Assembly (NCBI RefSeq): GCF_037975245.1
Contig: NC_092582.1
Coordinates: forward strand, 23,651,577-23,715,576
DNA: 64,000 nt
DNA from: Apostichopus japonicus
Taxonomy: Eukaryota > Echinodermata > Holothuroidea > Aspidochirotida > Stichopodidae
Reading direction: 5' to 3'
Positions 47,560 to 59,789 of this stretch are shown one piece after another. A program made the translations under genes and the position numbers. Positions within the stretch are counted from its first letter, which is position 1. Each line of letters starts with the position of its first letter. Under the pieces are notes generated by a model. That model saw nothing but the letters and a program-made list of their open reading frames with translations, searched no databases and was not told the origin of the DNA.

Positions 47560-48000
47560 CCAGGTGTCTGATATGAGCACGAGTTGGCTCTTCTTACAGA
47601 ACTCACAGAATCATCTGAACAGTACTTATTAAGAATTTTAACGAAACCAAACAAAACCTTGATCTCTAATAGCTTAGCACACAAAGGTTGCAGAGGAGTC
47701 AACTAATGGACAATTTAGATCGGAATATGTCCACGAAAATTCAAAAAATCGACTTAAATGAAACTGCAGAGGTCACTCGAGGTCAAAGTCACCCAAATGC
47801 AGGTCGACTGTTGGATTGCAATAGCGTAACTGCCAACCTTGATGGACATTTTGTTCTTAAGTTATTGCAAAAATAGTAGTTTTTGACCCCTAATTGACCT
47901 TTGTTGACCTTCGATCACATGACCGTTATGTTTGAAAACCCCATTCACAACTACTCCCAAAATATCAATCACGTGGGACCCTGTTAGTGGGAGTTTCACA
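47560..48000 (+). repeat. Interspersed repeat copy 1, rich in AGGTCA half-sites
   Basis: Matches 48530-48960 in order: GCACACAAAGGTTGC, GGACAATTTAGAT, GAGGTCACTCGAGGTCAAAG, GCGTAACTGCCAACCTTGA, TTGACCCCTAATTGACC and ACCGTTATG. The copies are about 940-950 bp apart, and material between them (48028-48230) looks like a third, poorer copy. Confidence 0.75.
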
Positions 48001-48399
48001 AGTTATTGCACAGAAAAAACACAGTTTGACCCATAGTTGACCTTTGGTGACCTTGGATCACATCACGGTTATTTTGAAAAACGTGCCCCTACTTCATTCA
48101 CAAATTATCCCAATATACCAGCCATGTCAGATTTCGTGACTAGAAGTTGTTGCAAAAATTAGCATAAGTTGGCATTTTTTTGCACATTAGCAACCTTGAA
48201 TGACCTTGGATAACCTGATGGTTTTTATTAAAAAAAAATCCCCTCAATGATGTGAAACCTTTCCTAAAATTGTTATGTGCTCCAATGTACACACACAACG
48301 TTATTGCTAATAAGGTATCAAAACCAACCTTTGGCCCCTCATAACTTGAGAACCTGGTGTCCGATTGAAGCGGGAGTTGGCCCTCCATAGAGCACAAAG

Positions 48400-48960
48400 A
48401 GCTTTATCACATATCAAAATACTGGCAAACTTTTTTGTTTTGCCCCGTATCTCCTAAAATGAGCATATTTTTAAAAATTTGACCTTTGACCTCAAGGTCA
48501 GATGTAGTTTGACACGTTGATTCCAAAAAGCAGCATGACAAGTCTTACCACCATCCTAACTGTACTTATTAAAAAGAAATTGACCTCTGATAACTTTGCA
48601 CACGAAGGTCGCACAGGGGTCAACCAAGGACTTTTTTGATTGGGAGGTACCTTTGAGATCTGATTATGGTCATGAAAATTCAAATAACCAAAGAAACCAA
48701 TATACGTCACCAGAGGTCAAACTGAGGTCAAAGGTCACCTAGATGCGGGTCGACTTATGGATTAAAATAGCGTAACTCCCAACCTTGACGGACATTTGGT
48801 TCTCAAGTTATTGCAAAAATACTAGTTTTTGACCCCTAATTGACCTTTGTTGACCTTCGATCACATGACCGTTATGTCGTTGGAAACGATCCCTTACCCC
48901 ATTCACAACTACTCCCAAAATATCAATCATATCGGACCCTGTCAATGGGAGTAATTGCTG
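48400..48960 (+). repeat. Interspersed repeat copy 2 with nuclear-receptor-type direct repeats
   Basis: TGACCTTTGACCT, a DR1 read on the other strand, lies at 48480-48492 with a further AGGTCA at 48495-48500. AGGTCA also occurs at 48714, 48725 and 48732, giving direct repeats spaced by 5 and then 1 (DR5 and DR1). The corresponding part of copy 1 has degraded versions, so the motifs belong to the repeat family. Confidence 0.75.
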
Positions 48961-49134
48961 TTTTTAATATATTGGTTTTTGGCAACTAACTGACTTTTGC
49001 GGGCACCAAAAACAATAGGGATCTTTTTCTTACTATGGGCTATCCACCCAATGGCACCCACCAAGTTTGATCATGAAACATCATTTCCTTATTGAGATAT
49101 TGTGTACACAAGCCAAGCGTCACATACATTTTAG

Positions 49135-49505
49135 GGCAAAATAACCTCTTGAGCTAAATAAAATACTATAAAAGATGTAAATAAGTGAAAGAAATGGCTA
49201 GTTTGTAAAGGCACAATCACCCAAAACACAGGACTGCAGGATTCACTACCCGAAATGCCAGGACATAGAGTGCATGTACCAATAAACCCAAGCCATCAAA
49301 AATAACTCAAATAATGTGCATGCATTTAACCAGTTTTGGGCAAAACTAACTGTTTGACTTATGGAAATACTACAAAACATGTAAATAAATGAAGGAAATG
49401 GCTAGTCTTAAAAATATGACACAATCCCCCAAAACACAGGACTTGATTAGGCACCACGTGCAATGCCAGGACATAGAGTGCATGTACCAATAAACCCAAG
49501 CTATA
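49135..49505 (+). repeat. Tandem repeat, ~205 bp x 2
   Basis: Two copies share GAAATGGCTAGT, CAAAACACAGGACT, ATGCCAGGACATAGAGTGCA and TGTACCAATAAACCCAAGC in the same order. Confidence 0.85.
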
Positions 49506-50440
49506 GAGACCTTTTCTATATCAATCAACCTTTTGCTAAATATTGACTTTTATCAATTCATCATTCCTATACCCAACTGTACCGCAGCTTCTATTGACTT
49601 TTTCACTGAATTACAGGCCGTTTGGCTGATATAAACTCACCAAGACTAGTAGATTTTTCTTTATTATACTTATTATACTGAATAACTTTCAGTTTTGAAA
49701 ATTATTTGTATATTTATGAATCATAGCTTATACAAAATAGCATGACTTCCAAGAAGTTTTACTATTTAAAATGCGCTTTAATTTCAGGGGGCTTCACAAG
49801 CTGACTGAATGTCCCAGTGAGGTAAATTTCCTTCAGAATGTTCATACACACACACATACACGCACGCCAAGTTGAATGCCTAGGTTCCTTGCTTTGCAAA
49901 AAGCAATGAACCAGAAAGTGATATAATTCATCATAATAAAAAGGTAAATGGTTCACAGCTTACCCCGAAAAACACGAAAGCAGGTTCTTTAAATTATCCT
50001 CTGTAATATTTACTGTTGTGCTGGTTATTGTATGCTGTTGTGGGTTGACTCCTCAGCTTTAATTGCAAAGGATTTAACACAATAAGTACACATGTGTAGC
50101 ACATTTGTTGCATTGGGGTCGTAAAGAATATGTGAGTGCTCAGGCCTCATCCATCTAACAAAATTGTGGAAAAGCAAGATAATTTACCAATGAAATCAAT
50201 ATCTTCACACAATGTTGGGGCCAATATTTGGAAAGTTGCCACCATCTTGTTTATAAATGTATTCTATTCTTTTCAAATAAGAACATACATGAATATGCAC
50301 ATCACATTCTGATAAGGGTAGTAGCTATGCATTCCATTGTATTCTTGTTTGGATCTGGTGATCTAATATGCATGAGTTTGTGCAACATAAGTACATTAAA
50401 ATATAATAACTTAGTACAGCTTTACTGCCCTGATCAAAGG

Positions 50441-51421
50441 TATGCAGCACAACCCATTACCATTTCAATAACTGAATGTCGAGAATTTAGTTTGTAGAGA
50501 CCCCCCCCCCCCCCCGGACTGTCATCCACAAGGAAGTTATGTCATCAGTGATGTTGTTCCGTTTTAATTTTCTTTTCCTATTTCCTTGACGAAAGACGTG
50601 TACAGGAAAACCGTACCAGCTGGAGGTCAAAGAGAGACTACACAATAATTCAACTTTCCCTTTCACTAGATTTATCAAGGTGAAAATTCAAGAGGTCTGT
50701 GATAACTTTTGGACCACTGTCAAGAAAAGTGCTTTACTCAAATTATCTGTTGTGGCATGTACTTTAGGCTAGATAGTGTTCAGTTAGAACCATTGAAATA
50801 GTTCCAGACATCATGCTATTTTTTTTTTACTTTTGTCTTAAATAATGAGGATCTATGAATATTTATACAGTTATATTCTCAGAGCATCACAATTCATTGT
50901 TTACAATTCATTGTTTACTATTGCTGTTTTTACCTTTGGGTATGCAGCACAACCCATTACCATTTCAATAACTGAATGTCGAGAATTTAGTTTGTAGAGA
51001 CCCCCCCCCCCCGGACTGTCATCCACAAGGAAGTTATGTCATCAGTGATGTTGTTCCGTTTTAATTTTCTTTTCCTATTTCCTTGACGAAAGACGTGTAC
51101 AGGAAAACCGTACCAGCTGGAGGTCAAAGAGAGACTACACAATAATTCAACTTTCCCTTTCACTAGATTTATCAAGGTGAAAATTCAAGAGGTCTGTGAT
51201 AACTTTTGGACCACTGTCAAGAAAAGTGCTTTACTCAAATTATCTGTTGTGGCATGTACTTTAGGCTAGATAGTGTTCAGTTAGAACCATTGAAATAGTT
51301 CCAGACATCATGCTATTTTTTTTACTTTTGTCTTAAATAATGAGGATCTATGAATATTTATACAGTTATATTCTCAGGGCATCACAATTCATTGTTTACT
51401 ATTGCTGTTTTTACCTTTGGG
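50441..51421 (+). repeat. 500-bp tandem duplication
   Basis: Positions 50441-50940 repeat at 50941-51421 almost without change. The differences are the length of a C run (about 50501 and 51001), a T run, and a short deletion in the second copy. Each copy contains an exon-like segment after a pyrimidine-rich tract ending GTGTACAG, at 50606-50679 and 51103-51176 (74 nt, followed by GTGAAA). An unmerged-haplotype assembly error is possible. Confidence 0.9.
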
Positions 51422-53239
51422 TTTGTTGGACTGACATAGCCCACAGCACAGGACTTTAACATTATTCAAAGCAATTTTGCTTTTATCATTGAGCCACTTG
51501 GGGTATGTTTTGATTCTGAGGTATTCAACACAATTAGTTACTACAACACTATTAGTACTTACTTATGAACTTCGTGTTGCCTACAAAGAGTTTCTGAGAA
51601 AAACAACAGTTCATTTTACTTGTGATTCCTGTGTACATAGATCAAAATAAAATATCAGGTTATCCTCACAATATAATTTGACATCACTTTTTGGATGCAC
51701 TGAAATGGGGAGGGCAGGGAAGGCTAGGACGGAAATGGAGAAATGTTTGTTGTGACATATGTAACATATAGCAAGTGGAAGCACACAGGCTTCAGACAGT
51801 GTGATCATATTAAAAAATCACTGACTCACTTGCTGAGGCAGTTGTACAGGGTGTTATACACTCTTACATTATATATAGTAATAAACTCACTTAATACATG
51901 TCTCCATTGAAACTGAAATGATGGAAAAGTATGTCACATATTAAATTATTTATAAATGTCTTAGCCTTGGCAAGTCTTGGGTTTTTACTCAAAAGGAAAT
52001 AATCCCAAGTAGGTACTGCTACTACTGGGAGGAGTTTACAGGCTCGCTTCAAGAAAGCTAACCCTATTCAAATAGCTTACTTTATTGTTGGGATATTAAC
52101 GTTGATGATAACTCAAGTTTGAAGGTATATCTAAGGTAACTACTGGGCCAATGGAAGCCCTACTACAGTATGTACTATAGGTTTGGTCAAGTTTAACTAT
52201 ATACTTGTGCCAGTTCATTCCTTAGTTTGTAACTGAGATACACCAATAACGATAGTCCTCCTCATAATATAAACCAGACTTTAGACGGTTTCAAACTTAG
52301 TGTGGGTATGGTTCTAACTTAGTGTGGGCATGGTTTTTAACTTAGTGTGGGTATGGGTCTCATTTTGTGTGCAGTGACTCTATTTAATTGTAAGGGGACA
52401 TGCAGTTATGAACTAAATTGATTGTTTAAGAGCCTGTCATACATTTTACTGCCTATTATTTGTGGAAGTGAGGCTGACAATACAGAGGAGTGTGGCCGCA
52501 CTGTAAAGACAGATTACTACCCTCACAGTAACTTCCACACAACACTATAACACACTGATAAATTAGAAGGGATTAAGTCATCTGAATATTTGTTCTTTAA
52601 TTTATGATTCATACAAAAAACGAAAAAAGGACCCAGATTAGTAAACATACCGAGTTGTGTACATTGACAATTGGTATGCAATACATTGCATGGCATAACA
52701 TGCCTTATATATGGTGAATGTATGTTAGATTGAGACCTTAATCTTCCCTTAGGCCCTTAGGGAGTTTATTGATCAAGCAAGTCTCTGCTCCACCAGGATT
52801 AGGCAGTGACAAAATCATTTCTACCCAGACTCAAATCTAATTATAACTACAACCCAGCTTACCAGTCCTGCTATACACTAATTATACACTTACCATTACC
52901 ATCAGCATATTGTAAACCATTCTGTGCAAGATCCACATCGTGTAACCCCCAAAGATCGTTTCAAGAAAGATTAATCCACATTTCCCTAAGGCATTTTTAT
53001 TTTAAAGTTGAATAAATTTTCAAAATGTATCCATCAGCAAAACAATTGGCTAAACTTGGTAACATGTTTGCAATCCTTTGGATTAGACTAAATTGATCAG
53101 CACACTTTCTAATTTGGTACTTTAACATGACCGGTGCAGCAGGCCAATAAGGTTGTTCTTCTTTGTTTTAACACCTTTACTTTGAAGTCAAGTAAAGTTA
53201 GGCCTAATTACTGGCATGGATTTCTTTTGTCAAACAATT
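51422..53239. other. Putative NLR 3' intron or intergenic; nothing recognised
   Basis: AT-rich. A short GTGTGGGTATGG-type repeat lies at about 52300-52365. No exon could be supported. Confidence 0.4.
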
Positions 53240-53247
53240 AGTATACC

Positions 53248-54433
53248 CAGGGACGTAGCTAGGGCATGATGATTGGGGGGGGGGGGGTTGGGTTGGGTTT
53301 TGAAGCCAGAAATTCCGACTGCTGCCTTGTACCCCCCCCCCGTGCTACTCGTCAACGATAGTCAGTGTTAGTCAGACACCCCATCTTTCGCGACTGCACT
53401 TTTTAACTTTTTTCTTCGATACATTTGTACCACTGGCCCTCACTTAACAAACTTATTAATCACTCTGGTTAAGCAAGTAAGCAACTAAGTATAAGTTATC
53501 TGCTTGAAGGCTACATAGACTACTAACTGCAAAAGCAACATTAGATAATGTATCAAATTATCAACAAATTATATTCGACGACATAGTGAATTGCCAAAAA
53601 TACAGTGCTTTTTCCTAACGCGCTTAATATTACTTGCTTGGGGGGGGGGGGCTATTTGTCACTCACATGAATTTTTTTTTCAATTGTTCACTTCATTCGA
53701 CTGAGCATTTGGAATGAAGAGAACAATTGAACATTTTGCAGAAAAATGTCCAATTGACGAGATATGCTAAGTTGTCAATTAAACATTTTGCAGAAAATTG
53801 TTCAATTGCTCAGTTAAAGCAACTGATCAAAATTGTTCAATTGCTCAGTTAAAGCAACTGAGCAATACAACATTTTTCTGATTTTGATAAGATTTTATCT
53901 TGTTATCTAAACAATTTACTGAAAAATGTCAACTTAATGGGGCAAAGTTTTTCTTATGATGATGGCACTTTTAAGCTTCCGTAGATTAGCATTGAGTGTA
54001 TTATTGTATTCCATAGAGATAGAATACACCCTGAACTAACTTGAAGCTAGCGAACAGGGTCAACCCACTCAATAGCAAAAATAAGTACATAAATAAACCA
54101 AATTGAAGCTGGCGAACGTTGTACAGTAGTTCTATTAGGCATTTGTTATTATTCAAAAAATCATACAAAGTTTTGTACGGTGGAGTCTAAGGATCGCGAG
54201 ATACAATTTCTCAAAGTGGCAAGGGAAACGTGGTAAATATGACTGATTAAGGGTCAATTTTAACTGAAATTTTTAGGTCATTCACAATCACAAGAATATA
54301 TGAATAGGCCTAGGTAAATAAGAGTGCGACAGTCGGAAATTTTGACTGTCGCACTCAAAATTTCCAACTATCGTCAGTTTTACCAAGATTGGGGGGTGAG
54401 ACACCCCCACATCCCCCTCTAGCGACGTCCCTG
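53248..54433 (+). mobile_element. 1.19-kb hAT element
   Basis: The ends are CAGGGACGTAGCTAGGG and the complement of CAGGGACGTCGCTAGAGG. The 8-bp flanks are AGTATACC (53240-53247) and GGTATACC (54434-54441), differing at one base. G runs follow the left end. The interior has a 35-bp tandem repeat (53794-53863) whose second half forms a perfect 11-bp stem, ATTGCTCAGTT/AACTGAGCAAT, at 53840-53866. No transposase was recognised. Confidence 0.85.
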
Positions 54434-54440
54434 GGTATAC

Positions 54441-54515
54441 CAGTGTGAAGCAGTGGATGCTCTAATACATAAATGTTGTGTCTTTGCTTTCACAACTGTC
54501 CCGGTAACTATAAAA
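54441..54515 (+). repeat. Inverted-repeat partner of 57680-57757
   Basis: CAGTGTGAAGCAGTGGATGC and the following bases to ACAACTGTCC reappear on the minus strand at 57680-57757 with few mismatches. They are two copies of a short dispersed repeat in opposite orientation, 3.2 kb apart. Confidence 0.8.
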
Positions 54516-55336
54516 ACTATAACATATGCATTAAGGATTTCAGAACATTTAAAAGTATTCTTACTTACTGTAGGGGGGAGGGGTGGTGGGTGGGGTAAGA
54601 AACAGGTGGTGGACCATGCAATCATTACCCTGCTTATATAAACTGTACACACTTCTCTCAAGAGCTGTAATCCACACATGAAACTGGCAAATCTCTAAAT
54701 AGGCTGATCCCAGAACTGAATAATTGAATTTTACCTAATGATGAGAAAAAAACAAAATGCATTTGGTTATCAGTTATAATGTTATTATTCATTCAAATTG
54801 TCATCACTGAGTCTGCAAGTAGCAAAAATTCTGCTGCAGAATTCTATCATGTTACAGTATCAGACACATAGAAATCACACAGCTAGTATATGGTATGCTA
54901 CTGTAGATTTAAAATGAATTACAAAGTAAAATTAGTAAAAGACGAGGGATGTCTTCTGATATTATATCCTATCTTGCTATGATATTTACAACTTAGTTAT
55001 AATAACATTGTAAAGAAATTCGACTAGAACATAAACCTATAGACTGTAAAAGATGAGTTCAATGTCTCATAAGGTTTCCCACAGTGAATATAAAGCTCAA
55101 CAAATACCAACATAATTGAAATATAAACAAACATTAATCTGAAATTGAGACAAGCATTGAATCTCCAATACAAATTAAGTGAAATATGTGATAAAGAATA
55201 GTGTATTTTATCTTAGGATAAACAGAGACTTAAAAAGTTGGCCAGGTGGCACAATTGTGCATGGAACTGTGCCTGGCTCTCAATGACACTGGTTTTGTGT
55301 ACACCTTACTGGAATAATGCTTCTTTAGCCCCACAG

Positions 55337-55426
55337 GACGTGACTGTGAATATTAGAACTGGTGTGCGACAGTTTATCAAGACTTTGGAGAAAAATATCA
55401 AAGAAGTAAAGGAGAAGCAAACCTAA
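55337..55426 (+). CDS. Candidate terminal exon of the NLR gene
   Basis: After an acceptor-like CTTTAGCCCCACAG, a 90-nt frame starts DVTVNIRTGVRQFIKTLEKN, continues with a Lys/Glu-rich stretch and ends at TAA. It opens in phase 0, matching the phase in which exon 4 (to 47001) ends. It is charged and probably helical. If spliced directly, the receptor would be 643 residues with no leucine-rich repeats. The intron would be 8.3 kb and contains a hAT element. Upstream pyrimidine content is modest, so the link is tentative. Confidence 0.4.
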   Translation, partial: DVTVNIRTGVRQFIKTLEKNIKEVKEKQT

Positions 55427-56524
55427 CCATAATCTTCAGCTGATATGATATGTCTTTGAGATGAATATCAGAGGTGGAGGTGATTTGTATTTTACTGTCC
55501 AATTATATTTCAAATCATATTTCCAATCTATTTCCAATATCTAAGCAAATGCTTAAAACAGTAATCTCTACTGTACTACAGTAAATAAACATCGTAACAA
55601 ACTAATTGCATTAAAGTTCAAGATTATATCCATAGTTGTGTGACCTTTGTGTGTCCTACCTAAGGTTTTTTGTTGTTTGATGGAGTGTTCATTACAAATA
55701 CCTCTAACACAAAGCTCAGCAATACAGACTGAGTTGAATGTTTCTACATCATTATAGAATATCTAAAACTCAGGTTTTTGCTTTGAATCTGAAGAAAATA
55801 AATACCTAAACAGAAGATATATTTTAGGTAACCCAAGCTACTTTCATACAAACCAACAAGTTGTCTTCCAGTATTACCATTCTGGGAGTGTCAGGAGTTC
55901 TAGAAGACTTTATTCATTTGAGTCTCAGGAGGCAATTTTATTTCAGTTTGGCAAACGGTAAAATGTACCAGAGGGTGTTTAGGCAGCTATTGTGTTATGG
56001 CAAGCTCATTACAAACTTACCAACTACTGGATTAATCCAGCAAGAATCCGATCATTTAATACCCTTGCTAAGGATTAATTCTGTCAGTTGTATATTGAGT
56101 GGATGAGTTAAAACTTTAAATAAAATTCTTTTAGTGAGAGTGAATGGTGAAACAAGAGTATTCCTTGATCTGCGATGCTATCCATAAAATCTACCAGAGG
56201 TTGTTGAAACATTACTATCACTGTTCTACACTAACCATTAATGTGATTACCATCACATGGAGGAAATATCAGATGATGAACCATTCATTGTCCTTGCCAG
56301 CACAGTATGAAACTTCCATCAAAAACTGGTAACTACAGGTAGAGTAGGTGATTCCCTAATAGCTCGCTTCAGGGTAACTCATCATTAACTTAATGAAGAG
56401 AAAAGAAAGTGATGTGATGAAAATTAAGTCCTAATGATAGGATATATTGAGAATGTCAGTCAGAAATAGATATATGTAGATATGTCTATAGGAAGGAAAG
56501 TACATTTCAGTTTCCAATAACCAA
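55427..56524. other. Downstream of the candidate last exon; no gene seen
   Basis: AT-rich. An AATAAA-type hexamer occurs at about 55583 (GTAAATAAAC), which could serve the candidate last exon. No other feature recognised. Confidence 0.35.
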
Positions 56525-56616
56525 GAAAGTGTAAACACAATTAACCAGTAAACCATCAAACTTGAACCAGGGAAGTGTAAACACAATTAACCAGTATACC
56601 ATCAAACTTGAACCGT
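56525..56616 (+). repeat. 46-bp tandem duplication
   Basis: GTGTAAACACAATTAACCAG followed by a CCATCAAACTTGAACC stretch occurs twice, 46 bp apart, with three or so differences. Confidence 0.9.
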
Positions 56617-57059
56617 AATTTCCGTTGTTTAGTGGAAGTGGCATATAAAGGTGTGGTGCAGTGATATAAATGAGCTCCCAAAGGAGAGCCCAACCTCACA
56701 CAAATCCAACCATGTTTGGGCTTGACTGAGAAATGTGTGAGATTTCGCACCTCTCTCTCCTGTTGAGGACAAAATGTTTTTTGAATTTCCACTCATCAGG
56801 AGATAATTGTATCTAATTTAGTGTGTCAGTTTTGGTGGATGGGTGTTTTTATATTAATTTTCTTCATTTAATGGCACCAGGACCCTGGAGACTGCATTAC
56901 TTACATTGACCTAGTTACACCACTCTCTGGGGGGGGGGGTCTCTTTCCAGATTTTAGATCACCAAAGATTTATAGAGTACCCTGTTCAGCTGGTTAATTG
57001 CTATCCAATATAATCAGTTCTTCCCACAAATTTGGCAGATGACGACACTTGTAACCTCC

Positions 57060-57200
57060 AAATTTTGAATTAAAACATTTTGAGATGAAAAAGTAAAATT
57101 TTGACTTATCAGGTCAAAATCTTGAGATAAAAAAGTCAATATTTGAAATTTTGGGCCACTTATTTTAAGTCGCTAAAGTTAGTTCAATTTTGAGACCAAT
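57060..57200. repeat. AT-rich degenerate short repeat
   Basis: Recurring AAAATTTTGA, GTCAAAAT and TTGAGATAAAAAAGTC phrases suggest a degenerate array with a period of roughly 22-25 bp. A similar texture appears at 61680-62050. Confidence 0.35.
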
Positions 57201-57679
57201 TAGATTTTTAAACCAACTGCAGTGACTGGCTCAGCAATGTTTAAAAATTAAACAAGCGCAAGTGACAATTCTGTATTCACCGCTGTATATACTCAGATGA
57301 GTATGAAGTATTTCCAATTGTGCTCTCTGTTTATAGTGGCTGGACTTACAAGGGTACTGCAAAGCTCTCCTCTCCAAATCTTCAGTATTTTCACACAGTT
57401 TTTGCAATCTGCTAGCAATATTGAGCACATGAGGACATGTCAGTAATAGAAATACTTAATCTAATTTTACTCTGTGGAATATATATCTGAGCCCTAGCCG
57501 GGTGCTTCAGAAGAGCTCTGTAACATATCTGAGACTTCTTGTCCTCTTTTACCAAGTTTAAGGCATGTAAATACCTGTTATCCGAGAGAAAATGTAATTT
57601 TTTTATGAAGTATAAATCTAAGCCCTGGTGGGAGTCGGGGGGGGGGCAGGTTGACGGTCTATTGGCATAAGTGGAAATG

Positions 57680-57757
57680 AAGTTACTGGGACAGTTGTGA
57701 AAGCAAAGACAACAACATTGATGTATTAGAGCATCCACTGCTTCACACTGGTATTTG
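57680..57757 (-). repeat. Inverted-repeat partner of 54441-54515
   Basis: Minus-strand copy of the short dispersed repeat at 54441-54515. Homology stops just after ACAGTTGTGAAAGC and TTACTGGG. Confidence 0.8.
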
Positions 57758-57995
57758 AATGCCCTCTAAATGTGTTTGTTTTAAACAGTATTTAGCTCTC
57801 AAATATGCAATGAAGAAATGTTTTTATGACATGATATTGATAAAGAGTGGCAGGGGAATTTAACTTCCTTAACCATGCTTGCTAGCCAGCAGTTTGGTGA
57901 TTCAAGTCACAGCAAAATAGATTTACTTCATTCTTACCGTTCCTATACATTCTGTGGGTCAAGAAGTGTAGGATACTGAAAGACGCTTGAACAGT

Positions 57996-58111
57996 TCATA
58001 CGTCCTGATCTCCTCTATCCAGTACAGTCTCTGTCTTCATATTCACTAAATGAGGGATTCTTCCTACGGTTGAATTATTACATCCTGGAGCCATTGGAGC
58101 CTCAGTGACTT
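57996..58111 (-). CDS. Candidate minus-strand terminal exon, unknown protein
   Basis: On the minus strand a pyrimidine-rich CACTTTTGATTTAG acceptor is followed by an open frame. It reads VTEAPMAPGCNNSTVGRIPH, then LVNMKTETVLDRGDQDV and a stop (TGA, 57996-57998), entering with two bases of a split codon. The composition looks protein-like, perhaps a cytoplasmic tail. The next possible exon upstream (ending in a GTAAGT donor at about 58549 on the minus strand) does not join in frame, so the gene is not established. I do not recognise a family. Confidence 0.25.
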
Positions 58112-59789
58112 CTAAATCAAAAGTGAAACATTAACATGAAATCAACTTAGTTATTCAGAAATTTCAGAAGACTTCAGAAACTAAAGGTTACCCACAATAA
58201 TTATAAAACTATGGTAGAAAACAGTATGATCCAATCATTGATCTTTTTAATGTAGTAATTATATTACAGTGTTTGGTTTTGGGAACTTTTGGAAAGATCT
58301 AAGGAAGTTTTGCATTCAAATAGCAAAATAACACAACATTGGTCTTTGTGGGCAAGCAACTTCACATGTCACGTCACAAAGGCCTGTAAAAGATCCATTC
58401 TCTTCTTTGTAAGTAAATTATGTAAAAAGGTGCATATTTGATTTGTGATATTGAAGCTGAAGTTAAGTCAACAGGGAATGAGCATTACCAGCACAAACAC
58501 TGGAAATTCTGGATACTTTACAAAACTTACTTATGTAACTTACAGTATGGTGGTGTAAAGCACTGCAGTCTTTTGGGTGACACAAATTACAATAATACAT
58601 GTATACAATATGGAATGTTGAATCTCAATCTCTGGTAATTTACCAGGTTACAATAACAGGTTGTCCTAGACCAGTAAGGGTGGACTAGTCCAGCCTGTCC
58701 AGGTCAAAGAAAAGTTATATGTTAAAAAGGAACATAATCTTTAAGCATTCTAGCGAAATTTGCATTCAATTCCTATGTACTCTTTTGTGAGATAATGACA
58801 GTTGAAGTTGCCACCTTCGTAACAAAAGTGAACTTGGAGCAAATAGGTAAGACGTCTTGTTGCAAACTGATGTATAATGTTTTTTTTCACTTTAATATTA
58901 ATTTTATACTCCACAATTGGATGCATCCATAATGTGAATATGCCTTTAAACAACTACAGTAGTAACCTGATCCAATCCAATGTCAAATCAATAGACTGAA
59001 AAATAAAGAAAAAAAAACATTATTTGTCAGTGTGCAACTATGACATCACACCTGTTTGCTTCAAGTTGACTTTTGGTAGAATATGATCAGATAATTTCAA
59101 CTGTCATTATCTCAAAACGGTACATAAGAATTGAATGCAAATTCACCAGAATGCCTAGATTATGTTATTCCTCTTTAACATATATAGGAAAGAAATTTTG
59201 ACCTGGACTATTCTTTTAAATCCACAATATCTCAGGAGAGGAAACAACTCCAGAGTACTTTAGGAGAAGGTTTTCATGACTAAATTTGACTAAAACTTTG
59301 CAGATAGTTGGATGATCTTTCAAATTGTAGAACACTACTTCCTAACTAATATGATCAAAGTATTCCGAGGGAGGAAACCTCCCTTTCAACTTGTAACCAA
59401 CTAACAGGCTAGCACCACCACACTTCAGCCACGGTAGTCCTACATTGTGCTAAGCATAGGTCACGCTTTATGCTGGCATTGCGGACTATCGAATATTGTA
59501 ACTACAATTTAACTAAATCATTGAAGTTCAACGTTATGACGGCCTCTCCTTGTAGTACGTGCATAGCCTAACGCTATGAAAGTAACTCAACTGATACATG
59601 GGATTTCTTCTTTGACAAATTGCAATATACTCAGTTTTTCTTTCAGTATCGTGCTCACCATCTGGTATATGTTGCAATATCTTCATATTAGTAAGCCAGT
59701 GCTGTAGCTTCGGGGAATCACGTTAAACAACAGGGAAGTACAACCGTACAACCGATCTTCAAACGCTGTGTCGTTGGTTTGTTAAGATT
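58112..59789. other. No supported feature
   Basis: AT-rich. Minor repeats of TTGAATGCAAATT phrases occur near 58760 and 59130 in opposite orientation. No gene supported. Confidence 0.35.

Noticed and set aside
50487-50678. Minus-strand ORF repeated at 50987-51175
   Set aside because: It is duplicated with the 500-bp segment and spans a poly-C/G tract. The opposite strand gives a better exon-like signal.
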